Positions 26,701 to 35,267 of a stretch of 64,000 nt of DNA are shown here, piece by piece (position 1 is the stretch's first letter; every line of letters starts with the position of its first letter). The DNA is taken from the NCBI RefSeq assembly GCF_014647895.1, contig NZ_BMQB01000003.1, forward strand, positions 124,001 through 188,000. Reading direction: 5' to 3'. Position numbers and translations under genes: made by a program. The notes under the pieces are model-generated. The model was not told the DNA's origin, searched no databases, and saw nothing but the letters and a program-made list of their open reading frames with translations. Source of the stretch: Pilimelia anulata. GTDB taxonomy: Bacteria; Actinomycetota; Actinomycetes; Mycobacteriales; Micromonosporaceae.

Positions 26701-28937
26701 AGGACCGCCGCGCCGCCGACGACCCGCGGGGCGGCCGCACCGCGCCCGGCGACCCCGACGCCGAGCGCCCCACCCGCTCCCGCCGCCGCCCGACCGAGGG
26801 CCCGGACGACGACGGCTTCGCCCGCGACGACCGGCCCGCGGAGCCCGACGAGTACGCCCGACCGGCCGGCGGGGACGCCCCGCGCCGCCGCCGCGCCGAC
26901 CGCCGGGCCGCGGCGCGCGCCGACGACGAGCCGGACGCCCGCCGCACCGGGCCGCCCGCGGGCCGCCGCCCGGCGTACGGCGAGGACGAGTACGACGACG
27001 CCCCCGCCGCGTCGCGGGGCCCGCGCGCCGACGACCGGCTGGACGACACCCGCGGCGTGCTCCGCCGCGGCCGCCCCGGCGACACCGACGCCGGCCAGCC
27101 CCGCCGCACCGGCGCGGGCCGCGCCCCCGACGACGCCCGCTACGCCGAGCCGACCCGGTACGCCGACCGCGACGACGGCCCCGAGCCCGGCCGGTACGCC
27201 GACCGCGACGACCGCTATCCGGCCCGCCGCGACCGCGCCGCCGGCCGGGACAGCTACCCGGACGAGCGCGCGACCGACCGCACCCGCGACCGGGCCGATC
27301 GCGATCGGGCCGACCGGGTCCGAGCCGACGGCGACCGCACCGACCGCGACGAGCCCGCCTACGGCAGCGCCGACCGCGACCGCTACGCCGACGAGCGAGC
27401 CGACCGCGACGCGACCGACCGCGAAGGACCCGACCGCGAAGGACCCCGCGGCGAGCGCCGGCCGCTCGACCGCGACCGCTACGGCACCGCGCGGCCGCCC
27501 TCCGGCCGCGCCACCCGCGACGACCGCGAGAACCCCGCCCGAGCCGGCTACGACGACGATCCCGGCTACGACGACGACCCGGCCTACGACCGCCCCGCCG
27601 ACCGCGGCGGTCGAGCCGACCGCGCCCGCCGGGCCGACCGCTTCCGCGAGCCCGACCCGCGCCGCCCCGACGACGGACCCGACCCCGCCGACGCACGCGG
27701 CCGCCCCCGGTACGACCGCGGCGACAGCGACCGCCCCGAGGCCCCCCGCCGCGGCGAACGGCCGGACCGCGACGCCCGGGACGGCGACCGTTCCGCGGCG
27801 GACCGCCCCCGCCGCTCCCGCGACGACGCCCGGTACCCCGAACCGCGCCGCCCCGCCGACGCCGACACCCGCTACGCCCCCCGCGGCGACCGCGACGACG
27901 ACCCCTACCCCGCCCCGCGCCCCCGCAACGGCGGCGAGCCCCGCCGCGGCCCGGCCGGCTCGGCGCAGCCGGACGACGTCCCGCGCCGCCGCGCCGCCGC
28001 GCCGCCGCCCCGGTCCGGTACCCGCCCCCGCGCCGCCCTGGAGGCCCCCCGCCGCCCGGACGACCGCCAGCCGGACGGCGGCCGCCCGGACCAGCGCCGC
28101 GACCGCCGCCCCGCGGACCGCGACGACGACGCGCCCTACGACGACTTCTCCGAGCCGACCGCCGCCGGCGGCTACCGCTCCGCCACCGACGGCCGCGGCC
28201 GCCCGGCCGGACGGCCGGACGACGGCGAACCCCGCCGCGCCCCGGCCGCCCGCCGCCCCGACCCCGCCGAGCCCCGCCGCGACGGCGACCGCCGCCCGCC
28301 CGGCCGCCGGCCGGAGACCGCCGAGTCCCGCCGCCCCGACCCGGCCGGCTACCGGGGCGCGGCGCGGCGCCGCCCGGTGCTGACCGACGACTCCTCGAAC
28401 AACCTGCTCGACCAGCCGGTCAGCGACTCGCTGGGCGGGCGGGCCATCGCGGCGCAGCCGGCGGCGTACCGGCAGGCCGCGGCACCGCCGGCCGGGCCGG
28501 CGACCGGGGTCGCGTCGTACCGCGGCGGCTCGGCCGGCTCGACGACCGGCACCCAGAGCCGGATCCGCCGGGTGGAGGCCGAGGAGCCGCCGAAGCGGGA
28601 CAACGGCTACAAGCAGGCGATGGCGTACACCGCGCTGTGGTTCGCGGTACCGCTGGTGGTGCTCGTCCTGTGGAGTCTCACGCTGAACGGCGAGGCGTCC
28701 GCGAACTGCGTCGACGGCCTGCCGTGCGACTCCCAGCGCGGCGCCGCGCTGGCCTCGCTGCTGACCGAGCTGCCGAAGGGGGGCGCGATCCTCGTGCTGA
28801 GCCTGGCCGTGGCCGTGGCGCTGCGGCGGCTCAGCTCGACGTGGAAGGCGTCCACGGTGGGCTTCGCGGCCGCGGTCGTCGGCGGCGGCCTGGCCACGGT
28901 CGCGGTCTCGGTGATCACCGGCCAGCCCCTCGGCTGA
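23733..28937 (+). CDS. Giant low-complexity membrane protein, function unknown
   Basis: 1,734 residues if translated from ATG 23733. GTG 23871 is an alternative start, with GGAGAGGA a little far upstream. Residues about 200-530 are Gly/Tyr/Ser/Ala-rich (repeats such as GGYAGGSSGYAG). About 530-580 is a GST/GFGST repeat. About 810-1545 is dominated by Arg and Asp with Tyr and Pro (RYADRDD, DRDRYADERADRD). Residues about 1629-1731 form three hydrophobic segments with two cysteines between the first and second (NCVDGLPCDS). Most of the chain should be disordered and cytoplasmic, tethered by its C-terminus. It sits between dnaB and rplI and ends at a shared terminator. No known domain was recognised. 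Confidence 0.75.
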   Translation: MSAERPVPPTRPDGVAPPTVERPGVGQRSLPDQPIANPWWRGNHRQVSYHRDREEGPRARTARYPADGWLEGADRASLGAAAGVGANGWSESDSGRHRASDEEDTAYVGEILPPAGRTGGYDAGPNWAAGNAWRDSQPPAGTEPGWRPAGPVDAAGGYDDRPAPGYRPRRADGSGAPGNEYGPRQGYPADGPGYAAGEPPRDRPAGGAPGYRQGGGYDAMSGGATPPGRTGSDAAGRSAAGGRPGAGASGGYGASGRAGDPAGGYGGSGRYSGAGSPGAGAGGYSGNGADGYSGAGAGGYAASGAGGQAAAGDGYPASRDPGAAGRRPTADDGTPRGRGATAGYPAPHGADPTPPGGPATPRGYSTPDRAASDGSSSGYAGYGTAGPERPEYDPNGSAPNGFGPNGYRPKGYVRPAPSDRAPGFTARTPGPNDPARPDSRGSRDYPTGSGGDASGAGGYVPGSGGYAGGSSGYAGAAGGGGYAGGSGGGAAGSSGYAGGSSAYPPGPGNHAAGSGYAADPNSYAAGSAGRGSTAPGSTAPGSTGPGSAGFGSTGSGSTGSGSAGFGSTGGGSTGFGSTERGVAGAGGFAAAGTGSDVERRPGAGYPPPRRRYAADDEARADPGAPPHPGGPQWPAATQPPAGYRDGPVPRAREPYGDAGRPRDNTGPGAAPGGADARRYPDTRAADHTRVDTRPVPGGPPPAGGPAAPAGAAPDPAGPRDADRTRAGRRRADPDPPRYAVGRSAGYAAGSGYAPADPAPAAYPAPNGPAAPDPAAPGRSGPAVPGPAGAGPAGPGPAAPPPPTADRYARAYDADYAPGSGAADRGPAAPPGAGRRRTGGAAPHDDRRDAADDRYDAPAGLSGAGARYPADDARPADGTRYAADADRYPARDEDVDRYRPRRSADPDSAYRRPSDDRYDAAAGRFDADDPYDGGSGRSDDRRGTPGRFEADDPAEDRYPRRRGTDGYGGDPAGRRAYVEPETSRPPRGAAEDRRAADDPRGGRTAPGDPDAERPTRSRRRPTEGPDDDGFARDDRPAEPDEYARPAGGDAPRRRRADRRAAARADDEPDARRTGPPAGRRPAYGEDEYDDAPAASRGPRADDRLDDTRGVLRRGRPGDTDAGQPRRTGAGRAPDDARYAEPTRYADRDDGPEPGRYADRDDRYPARRDRAAGRDSYPDERATDRTRDRADRDRADRVRADGDRTDRDEPAYGSADRDRYADERADRDATDREGPDREGPRGERRPLDRDRYGTARPPSGRATRDDRENPARAGYDDDPGYDDDPAYDRPADRGGRADRARRADRFREPDPRRPDDGPDPADARGRPRYDRGDSDRPEAPRRGERPDRDARDGDRSAADRPRRSRDDARYPEPRRPADADTRYAPRGDRDDDPYPAPRPRNGGEPRRGPAGSAQPDDVPRRRAAAPPPRSGTRPRAALEAPRRPDDRQPDGGRPDQRRDRRPADRDDDAPYDDFSEPTAAGGYRSATDGRGRPAGRPDDGEPRRAPAARRPDPAEPRRDGDRRPPGRRPETAESRRPDPAGYRGAARRRPVLTDDSSNNLLDQPVSDSLGGRAIAAQPAAYRQAAAPPAGPATGVASYRGGSAGSTTGTQSRIRRVEAEEPPKRDNGYKQAMAYTALWFAVPLVVLVLWSLTLNGEASANCVDGLPCDSQRGAALASLLTELPKGGAILVLSLAVAVALRRLSSTWKASTVGFAAAVVGGGLATVAVSVITGQPLG
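25321..25480 (+). repeat. In-frame Gly-Ser-Thr coding repeat
   Basis: A 160-base tract inside the giant gene made of imperfect copies of GGCTCGACCGG-like units, coding for GSTAPGST, GSAGFGST and GSTGSGST runs. Reading frame is kept throughout, so the repeat can expand or contract without breaking the protein. Confidence 0.7.
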
Positions 28938-28963
28938 CCGCCCCGCGAGCACCCCCGCCATAC

Positions 28964-29003
28964 GGAAGCGGCGCGCCGGGCCTTAGCCCGACGCGCCGCT
29001 TCC
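28964..29003. terminator. Bidirectional terminator between the giant gene and rplI
   Basis: GGAAGCGGCGCG at 28964-28975 pairs perfectly with CGCGCCGCTTCC at 28992-29003. The loop itself holds a small GGGC/GCCC stem. It lies between convergent genes. Confidence 0.75.
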
Positions 29004-29018
29004 GGCCGTACCGTCGCC

Positions 29019-29465
29019 CTACTTGGACTTGACGACGTCGACGTTGATGTCCGCCACGACCTCGGGGTGCAGCCGCACCGCGACCGTGTGGCGGCCGATC
29101 GCCTTGATCGGCGAGACGGTCATCCGGCGCCGGTCCAGCGCCGGGCCGCCGGCGGCCTTGACCGCGTCGGCGACCTCGCTGGCCGTGATCGAGCCGAACA
29201 GCCGGCCGCCGTCGCCGGCCCGGGCGCGCAGGGTGACCTTCAGGCCCTCCAGTTGCTCCTTGACCGTGCTCGCCTCGCCCAGGTCCCGGATCTCGCGGGC
29301 CTCGCGGGCCCGCTTGATCGAGGTGACCTGCTTCTCAGCGCCCTTGGTCCAGCCGATCGCGTACCCCTGCGGGAGCAGGTAGTTGCGGCCGTACCCGTTC
29401 TTGACCTCGACGATGTCGCCGGGCGAGCCGAGGCCGGAGACCTCCTGCGTCAGAATGATCTTCAT
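29019..29465 (-). CDS. rplI: 50S ribosomal protein bL9
   Basis: 148 residues from ATG 29465, with GAGGAGG upstream. The N-terminal domain begins [19 protein letters not shown] and contains [14 protein letters not shown], the bL9 signature that binds 23S rRNA. A long connecting helix and a C-terminal domain follow. It is the last gene of the rpsF-ssb-rpsR-rplI operon, separated from rpsR by 14 bases. Confidence 0.98.
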   Translation of the reverse strand: MKIILTQEVSGLGSPGDIVEVKNGYGRNYLLPQGYAIGWTKGAEKQVTSIKRAREAREIRDLGEASTVKEQLEGLKVTLRARAGDGGRLFGSITASEVADAVKAAGGPALDRRRMTVSPIKAIGRHTVAVRLHPEVVADINVDVVKSK

Positions 29466-29479
29466 GCTCGGTCCTCCTC

Positions 29480-29719
29480 TCAGCGGGCCGTGGCCGTGTA
29501 CGGCAGGAGCGCCATCTCGCGGGCGTTCTTGACCGCGCGGGCGATCTGCCGCTGCTGCTGGGAGGTCACCCCGGTGACCCGGCGGGCGCGGATCTTGCCC
29601 CGGTCGGAGATGAACTTGCGCAGCAGCGCGGTGTCCTTGTAGTCGATGTAGGTGATCCCCTCCTTGTCGAGCGGGTTCACCTTCTTCTTGGGCTTGCGCA
29701 GTGGCGCGTTCTTCGGCAT
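29480..29719 (-). CDS. rpsR: 30S ribosomal protein bS18
   Basis: 79 residues from ATG 29719. The protein begins [15 protein letters not shown] and contains the bS18 core [24 protein letters not shown]. It pairs with bS6 on the platform of the small subunit. No zinc-binding cysteines are present, the cysteine-free form. Spacing from ssb is 20 bases. Confidence 0.98.
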   Translation of the reverse strand: MPKNAPLRKPKKKVNPLDKEGITYIDYKDTALLRKFISDRGKIRARRVTGVTSQQQRQIARAVKNAREMALLPYTATAR

Positions 29720-29739
29720 ATCCGTACCTCGTGAAGTCT

Positions 29740-30258
29740 CTAGAAAGGTGGCTCTTCGTCGAAGTTCCCACCCCGGGAGTCGCCGCCGGAGCTGCGGCCG
29801 GCCGGCGCGGCGTTGGCCCACGGGTCGTCGGCGTTGTTGCTGCCGCCGCCGCCCTGGCCGCCGCCGGAGGCACCGAAGCCACCGCCGCCGGAGCGCGACA
29901 TCTTCTGCACCTTCGCCGTGGCGTACCGCAGCGACGGGCCGATCTCGTCGACCTCCAGCTCGATGACCGTGCGCTTCTCGCCCTCGCGGGTCTCGTACGA
30001 GCGCTGTCGCAGTCGGCCGGTCACGATGACCCGCGAGCCGCGCTGGAGGGACTCGGCGACGTTCTCCGCGGCCTGGCGCCAGATGTTGCAGGCCAGGAAC
30101 AGCGGCTCGCCGTCCTTCCACTCGCCGGAGGCCTTGTCCAGGAACCGGGGCGTCGAGGCGACCCGGAACTTGGCCACGGCCGCACCCGACGGGGTGAAGC
30201 GCAGCTCGGGGTCGTCGGTCAGGTTCCCGACGACGGTGATGGTGGTGTCTCCTGCCAT
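29740..30258 (-). CDS. ssb: Single-stranded DNA-binding protein
   Basis: 172 residues from ATG 30258, with GAGGAG upstream; an in-frame TTG two codons earlier is less likely. The OB-fold (about 1-110) begins [19 protein letters not shown] and contains [18 protein letters not shown]. The Gly/Ser-rich tail ends in DEEPPF, the acidic tip that recruits repair and replication partners. It lies between rpsF and rpsR as in most actinobacteria. Confidence 0.98.
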   Translation of the reverse strand: MAGDTTITVVGNLTDDPELRFTPSGAAVAKFRVASTPRFLDKASGEWKDGEPLFLACNIWRQAAENVAESLQRGSRVIVTGRLRQRSYETREGEKRTVIELEVDEIGPSLRYATAKVQKMSRSGGGGFGASGGGQGGGGSNNADDPWANAAPAGRSSGGDSRGGNFDEEPPF

Positions 30259-30339
30259 TGCCAACTCCTCAGTCGCCGCGTCTGCCGCACCAGGCTTACA
30301 CGCCGCGTGCGACAGTGCGAGTGGGAGCCGTACGTCGCG

Positions 30340-30630
30340 TCAGCGAACGTCCGGCCGGATCACCTTGGTACGCAGGACCGACTCGTTGAGCCGGAGCTGG
30401 CGGTCCAGCTCGGCGACCGCTTCCGGGGTCGCCTGCAGGTCGACCACCGCGTAGATGCCCTCGGCCTTCTTCGTGATCTCGAAGGACAGGCGGCGACGGC
30501 CCCAGATGTCGAGCTTCTCGACCGAGCCACCCGCGGTGCGGATGACGTTGAGGTACGTGTCCAGTGACGGAGCGACGGTGCGCTCCTCCAGACTCGGATC
30601 GAGGATGATCATGATCTCGTAATGACGCAA
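30340..30630 (-). CDS. rpsF: 30S ribosomal protein bS6
   Basis: 96 residues from TTG 30630, chosen because GGGAGGTGAG lies six bases upstream and the length then matches the family. An ATG six codons upstream would place that ribosome site inside the gene. The sequence [19 protein letters not shown] and [11 protein letters not shown] are typical bS6 segments. First gene of the operon. Confidence 0.96.
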   Translation of the reverse strand: MRHYEIMIILDPSLEERTVAPSLDTYLNVIRTAGGSVEKLDIWGRRRLSFEITKKAEGIYAVVDLQATPEAVAELDRQLRLNESVLRTKVIRPDVR

Positions 30631-30657
30631 GACGTACTCACCTCCCATGGGCTGATG

Positions 30658-30676
30658 GCCGCGGTCGTTCCGCGGC
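30658..30676 (-). promoter_or_regulatory. Hairpin in the rpsF leader
   Basis: A perfect stem of seven pairs (GCCGCGG and CCGCGGC) with a five-base loop lies about 30 bases upstream of the rpsF start. Leaders of rpsF in many bacteria carry a bS6:bS18 binding motif for feedback control; this hairpin is a candidate only. A TATCCT -10-like element on the same strand is at 30730-30735. Confidence 0.3.
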
Positions 30677-30890
30677 AGGAGGTCCGGCGTCGCCCGCCGG
30701 CCGCACAGGGTCGGGCGGCGAGCCCGGTCAGGATACCGGTCGTGGGCGGCCGCGGGCCGCGCGGGGGCGGGGCGCGGCCGGGCACGGACCGCGGGGACCG
30801 CCGTTCCGCATTCCTAGGGTGGGACCTGGGGAGGAACGACCACACCGACGAGTGTGAAGCGACGGTACCCCGCGGAGAACAGGCGGTGAT

Positions 30891-31643
30891 TTAGACGCGA
30901 ATAGCCCGAATCGACCGCTGTGCGAGAATAGCACGTATTGCCCCAATGGAAACTCCGCCGATGCAGATGAGCGCGATCAACCCCAGAAGGGTGACGGGCC
31001 CGCGGTCCACCACCGGGTCCACCGCGGCCATCGGCTCCGCCGCCGGGTTGCCGTCGGCGGCCAGCGCCTCGTCCACCACCGGCACGTCCACCGACCCGGC
31101 GGTCCCGCCCGGGCCGAGGCCGACCAGCGGGTTCGGCGTCCCGGCCGGCGGCCGCAGCAGCGGCGCCACCGTCGGGCTCGGCGTCGGCGCGCCGGCGCTG
31201 GCCGTGGGCTGCGGCGACGGCGTACCGGGCAGCGGGCTCGGCGTCGGCTCGCCGGGCTCGACCGGCTGGCCCACCACCTGTACCCGCAGCGGCTCCTGCC
31301 GGGTCACCACGCAGTGCGGCTTCAGCGCCACCTCGACCGGCCCGCGGTGGAACAGCACCTCGGCGACCGTGCCCTCGCCGATCTCGCCGCGCGGCTCGCC
31401 GTCCATCAGCAGGGTGGCCCGGTGCCCGGTCTCGTTGCGCACCCGGAGCTGGGTCTCGGCGGTCACCGTGATCGTGTCCTGGTCCGGGGTGGACGCGCAG
31501 CGCAGCCCCAGCAGCCCGCCGCCGTCGAACACGACCTCCCGCACCCGCTGCTCCGGCCGCGCCGACGCGGGCACGGCCGGGCCGACCAGCGCGGCGACCG
31601 CCCCCGCGGTCGCGAGCACCCGGCCGCGAACCGAAACTGCCAT
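30891..31643 (-). CDS. Secreted, C-terminally membrane-anchored protein of unknown function
   Basis: 250 residues from ATG 31643, with a GGGGG stretch upstream. A signal peptide (about 1-28, ending AVPASA) is followed by a compact beta-rich domain (about 30-125) with two cysteines (LRCAS, KPHCVV). A long Pro/Ser/Thr-rich stalk follows, then a C-terminal transmembrane helix (VTLLGLIALICIGGVSIG) and a short basic tail. This is the layout of a wall-spanning surface protein. The family is not recognised. It is divergent from the nfo gene. Confidence 0.7.
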   Translation of the reverse strand: MAVSVRGRVLATAGAVAALVGPAVPASARPEQRVREVVFDGGGLLGLRCASTPDQDTITVTAETQLRVRNETGHRATLLMDGEPRGEIGEGTVAEVLFHRGPVEVALKPHCVVTRQEPLRVQVVGQPVEPGEPTPSPLPGTPSPQPTASAGAPTPSPTVAPLLRPPAGTPNPLVGLGPGGTAGSVDVPVVDEALAADGNPAAEPMAAVDPVVDRGPVTLLGLIALICIGGVSIGAIRAILAQRSIRAIRV

Positions 31644-31767
31644 CACTACCCCCAGGTCGGCGAAGCGTGCGTCACCACCCGATGCAACGACACGCCCATC
31701 GGTCGGGTGACGTCCGGGTGGCCGGCGCCACCGACCCGCCCGGCCGGGATGTGTCGGTGGGGCGTCG

Positions 31768-31773
31768 TAGGCT
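31768..31773 (+). promoter_or_regulatory. -10-like element for leaderless nfo
   Basis: TAGGCT ends seven bases before the nfo ATG at 31781, so the transcript would begin at or beside the start codon. No ribosome binding site is present, which supports a leaderless message. Confidence 0.5.
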
Positions 31774-31780
31774 GCCCCGC

Positions 31781-32557
31781 ATGCGTATCGGAGCCCACGT
31801 CGACCGCAGCACCCCACTCGCCGAGGCCGCGGCCCGCGGCGCCGACGCGGTCCAGTTCTTCCTCGCCGACCCGCAGGGCTGGACGGCCCCGAAGCCGCGC
31901 GCCGACGCGGCCGAGCTGGCCGCGGCCGAGACCGCGGTCTACATCCACGCACCGTACGTGCTCAACGTCGCCACGACGAACAACCGCATCCGCATCCCCA
32001 GCCGCAAGCTGCTGCTGGCGCACGCCCGGGCCGCCACCGCCGTCGGCGCCGCCGGGCTCATCGTGCACGGCGGCCACGTCCCGGCCGGCGCCGACCCCGA
32101 CGTGGGCTTCGACAACTGGCGGAAGACCTTCGCGTACGCCGCCGACGAGGGCGGGTTCGGCCTGCCGATCCTGATCGAGAACACCGCCGGCGGCGACAAT
32201 GCCTGCGCCCGCCGCCTCGACGCGCTCAAGCGCCTGTGGGACGCCGTCGGCGAGTACGGCGCCGGCTTCTGCCTGGACACCTGCCACGCCCACGCCGGCG
32301 GCGAGGAGCTGCTCGGCGTCGTCGACCGGGTGCGCTCGATCACCGGCCGGATCGACCTGGTGCACGTCAACAACTCCAAGGACCCGTTCGACTCCGGCCG
32401 CGACCGGCACGACAACCTCACCGGCGGCGTGATCGACCCGGACCTGCTCGTCGCCGTCGTCCGGGCCGCCGACGCCCCGGCGATCGTCGAAACCCCGGGC
32501 GGCACGGCCGGGCAGGCCAGCGACATCGCCTACCTGCGTGACAAGCTGGGCGGGTGA
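31781..32557 (+). CDS. nfo: Endonuclease IV (AP endonuclease)
   Basis: 258 residues from ATG 31781. The TIM-barrel enzyme cuts DNA 5' of abasic sites using three zinc ions. The family blocks are visible: MRIGAHVDRSTPL, YIHAPYVLNVAT, GLIVHGGHV, ILIENTAGG, FCLDTCHAHAGG and HVNNSKDPFDSGRDRHDN, which carry the zinc-binding His, Glu and Asp residues. The stop overlaps the ATG of the next gene by one base. With the endonuclease Q-like fusion at 5403, the window encodes two base-damage nucleases. Confidence 0.93.
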   Translation: MRIGAHVDRSTPLAEAAARGADAVQFFLADPQGWTAPKPRADAAELAAAETAVYIHAPYVLNVATTNNRIRIPSRKLLLAHARAATAVGAAGLIVHGGHVPAGADPDVGFDNWRKTFAYAADEGGFGLPILIENTAGGDNACARRLDALKRLWDAVGEYGAGFCLDTCHAHAGGEELLGVVDRVRSITGRIDLVHVNNSKDPFDSGRDRHDNLTGGVIDPDLLVAVVRAADAPAIVETPGGTAGQASDIAYLRDKLGG

Positions 32558-35124
32558 TGTCCTCGACCACCGCGGCCAGGGACCCGGAGCGCCCGCCCGG
32601 CGGGCAGGAGCCGACCGGCGCGGAGCCGGCCGGCGGGCCGGCGCGCCGCCGGCGCTGGTGGCGCCGCGACCGCCGCCGCCCGGACGCCCGCCGCCCCGAA
32701 CCGCCCCCGGCCGCCGACCCGCCGGCCGCACCGGTCGGCGCCGCGACCCCTCGCGACGACGCCGACGCACCACCCGCCGCCGACCCCGACCCGCCGGCCG
32801 GCCCCGCCACGACTGCCGACCCCGCGGCGACCGGCCCCGGCGCGAGCGATCCGACCGCCGCGGCCGCATCAGCAGCGCCCCCGCGCGACGCCCGCGCCGC
32901 GAGCGCCGAACCGGCAACCGCGGCCGAGAACACCGAGCCCACGCCGGCCACGACGGCCGACCCGGAGCCCACCCCCGCCGACACCGCATCCACCGACAGC
33001 AGCCACGCCACCGCCACCGCCACCGCAGGCACGGGCACGGGCACGGGCACGGGCACCGACGGCGACCCCGCCACCAGCACCGGGGATTCCGCTGCTGGTG
33101 CCGATCCGGCCGCGGGCGCGGACTCCGCAGCGGCCCCGCCGCTGGCGTCCGACTCCGGGTCCGCGCCCGATCCCGGTTCGCGGTCCGGCGCCCCGGAGGG
33201 GTCCGACGCGAAGCGCGACGGCCCGGCCGCGAGCACCGCAACCGGCACCACGCGCACCGCAACCGCAGACACCACAACCGCGGACACCACAACCGCGGAC
33301 CCCGCGAGCAAGGACGCCGGGGCCGCGGACGCCGGGACCGGTACCGAGTCCGACCCGTTCGCCGCCTTCGCCCCGCCCGCCGCGCGCCCGCCCGGCCGCC
33401 TGCGCCGGTTCGGCCGCGCCGCCGCCCGCGTCGTCCGGCACGAGTGGACGGTCGCCGCCCTGGTCAGCGTCGCGACCGCCGCCGCCCTGACCTGGCCGAC
33501 CCTGCGCCACCCCACCCGTACGCTGCCGCAGGACACCGTCGACCCCGCCCTCCAGGCGTGGCAGCTCGCCTGGTCCGGCCACGCGCTCACCACCGACCCG
33601 GGCGGGCTCTGGAACGGCAACGGCTTCTTCCCGGAGCGGCTCAGCTACGCCTTCTCCGACACCCTGCTGGGCTACGCCCCGTTCGGCCTGCTCGGCGAGG
33701 GCCCGGCCGCCGCGGTCCTGCGGTACAACATCGTCTTCGTGCTGGCGCACGCGCTGGCCCTGTTCGGCGCGTACGCCCTCGTCCGGCAGCTCGGCGCCGG
33801 CCGGGCCGGCGGCGCGATCGCCGGGCTGGCGTTCGCGTTCGCGCCGTGGCGGCTGGCCCAGGCCGGCCACCTCCAGGTCGTCTCCACCGGCGGGATCGTG
33901 CTCGCGCTGGCGATGCTCGCCCGCGGCCACGGCTGGGCGCTGCGCCGCGGGCACCGGTTCCGGGTCCGCCGGCCCGGCTGGGCGCTGGCCGGCTGGATGG
34001 TCGCGGCGTGGCAGCTCAGCCTGGGGTTCGGCGTGGGCCTGCCGTTCGGGTACCTGATGCTGCTCGCCGTCCTCGTGACCGCGCTGTGCTGGCTGGTGGC
34101 CCGGATCCGGCGCGCGCCCCGGCACCCGTGGGGCTGGCGCCTGCTGCTCGCCGACGGCGTCGGCGGCCTGGTCTTCGCCGGCGTCGGCGTCGGGATGGCG
34201 ATCCCGTACTTCCTGGTCGCCGCCGCCCACCCGTACGCCCGCCGCACCGCCGACCTGATCGACCTCTACTCCCCGCCGGCCCGCTCGCTGCTCATCGCGC
34301 CCGGCGAGTCCCTGCTCTGGGGCCCGGCGCACGCGCCGCTGCGCGCCGACCTCGGCTGGGCGCCGGAGATGACCCTGCTGCCGGGCTTCACGCTGTACGC
34401 GCTGGCGGCGACCGGCCTGCTGTACTCGGTCTGGACCGTCCGCCAGCGCCTGCTCCTGCTGGCCGGCGCGGTGGTCACCGCCGTGCTCGCCCTGGGCACC
34501 CAGTTCCTCGACGGCCGGTACACGTACCTGCCGCTGCTGCGCTGGCTCCCCGGCTGGGACGGCCTGCGCGCCCCCGGCCGCCTGATCCTGTGGACGACCC
34601 TGTTCCTGGCGATCCTGGCCGCCGGCGGCATCAGCGCCGTCCTCGGCCGCGCCGCCCGGATGCACCCCACGGCCCTGCGCTTCGGCCTGCGCACCCTGCT
34701 GCGCTTCGCCACGGTCCTGCCGGTCCTGGTCCTCGCGGTCGAGTGCCTGAACACCGTCGCCCACCCGCGCGTCCCGCGCCCGCCGGCCGCGCTGCGCGAC
34801 GCCCCGTCGCCGGTCCTGGTCCTCCCCAGCGACTTCACCACGGACAGCCTGGCCCTGCTCTGGTCGACCGACGGCTTCCCCCGCCTGGTCAACGGCAACA
34901 GCGGCTTCACCCCGGAGTCGCTGGCCCGCACCCGCGAGGCGGTGGCCGGCTTCCCCGACGCCGCCAGCGTCGCGAACCTCCGCAGCCTGGGCGTCCGCTC
35001 CGTCGTGGTCCTCCCCGACCGCCTCCCCGGCACCCCCTGGGCCAACCTCCTGACGAACCCCAACCTCGACTACTCGGTCCAGCGCACCGACACCCCCGGC
35101 GCCACAACCTTCCGCCTGAACTGA
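32557..35124 (+). CDS. GT-C-like multi-pass membrane protein with long disordered N-terminus
   Basis: 855 residues from ATG 32557, overlapping the nfo stop. Residues 1 to about 285 are Ala/Pro/Asp/Thr-rich and disordered, with TGTGTGTGT and TTADTTTAD repeats. The remainder has roughly a dozen hydrophobic segments. The first outside loop (TLPQDTVDPALQAWQLAWSG, then WNGNGFFPERLSYAFSDTLLG) looks like the acidic loop of GT-C glycosyltransferases. A polyprenyl-phosphate-sugar dependent role in the envelope is likely; sugar and acceptor are unknown. The disordered arm is predicted to be cytoplasmic. Confidence 0.7.
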   Translation: MSSTTAARDPERPPGGQEPTGAEPAGGPARRRRWWRRDRRRPDARRPEPPPAADPPAAPVGAATPRDDADAPPAADPDPPAGPATTADPAATGPGASDPTAAAASAAPPRDARAASAEPATAAENTEPTPATTADPEPTPADTASTDSSHATATATAGTGTGTGTGTDGDPATSTGDSAAGADPAAGADSAAAPPLASDSGSAPDPGSRSGAPEGSDAKRDGPAASTATGTTRTATADTTTADTTTADPASKDAGAADAGTGTESDPFAAFAPPAARPPGRLRRFGRAAARVVRHEWTVAALVSVATAAALTWPTLRHPTRTLPQDTVDPALQAWQLAWSGHALTTDPGGLWNGNGFFPERLSYAFSDTLLGYAPFGLLGEGPAAAVLRYNIVFVLAHALALFGAYALVRQLGAGRAGGAIAGLAFAFAPWRLAQAGHLQVVSTGGIVLALAMLARGHGWALRRGHRFRVRRPGWALAGWMVAAWQLSLGFGVGLPFGYLMLLAVLVTALCWLVARIRRAPRHPWGWRLLLADGVGGLVFAGVGVGMAIPYFLVAAAHPYARRTADLIDLYSPPARSLLIAPGESLLWGPAHAPLRADLGWAPEMTLLPGFTLYALAATGLLYSVWTVRQRLLLLAGAVVTAVLALGTQFLDGRYTYLPLLRWLPGWDGLRAPGRLILWTTLFLAILAAGGISAVLGRAARMHPTALRFGLRTLLRFATVLPVLVLAVECLNTVAHPRVPRPPAALRDAPSPVLVLPSDFTTDSLALLWSTDGFPRLVNGNSGFTPESLARTREAVAGFPDAASVANLRSLGVRSVVVLPDRLPGTPWANLLTNPNLDYSVQRTDTPGATTFRLN

Positions 35125-35210
35125 ACACAGAGAACAGAACACGAGCGCCCGAGCCCCGAACCCGCGAGCACCGTACGCCGCCGATCCAGCGGGAGGGGGC
35201 GGTCGAGGGT

Positions 35211-35236
35211 GATCCCGTTCGGCGGCGGGCGGGATC
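35211..35236. terminator. Hairpin between convergent GT-C genes
   Basis: GATCCCG at 35211-35217 pairs with CGGGATC at 35230-35236 over a 12-base loop. Position between convergent stops suggests a weak bidirectional terminator. Confidence 0.35.
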
Positions 35237-35267
35237 GGACAGGCCGAGAGCCGCTGGAGGCGACCGG

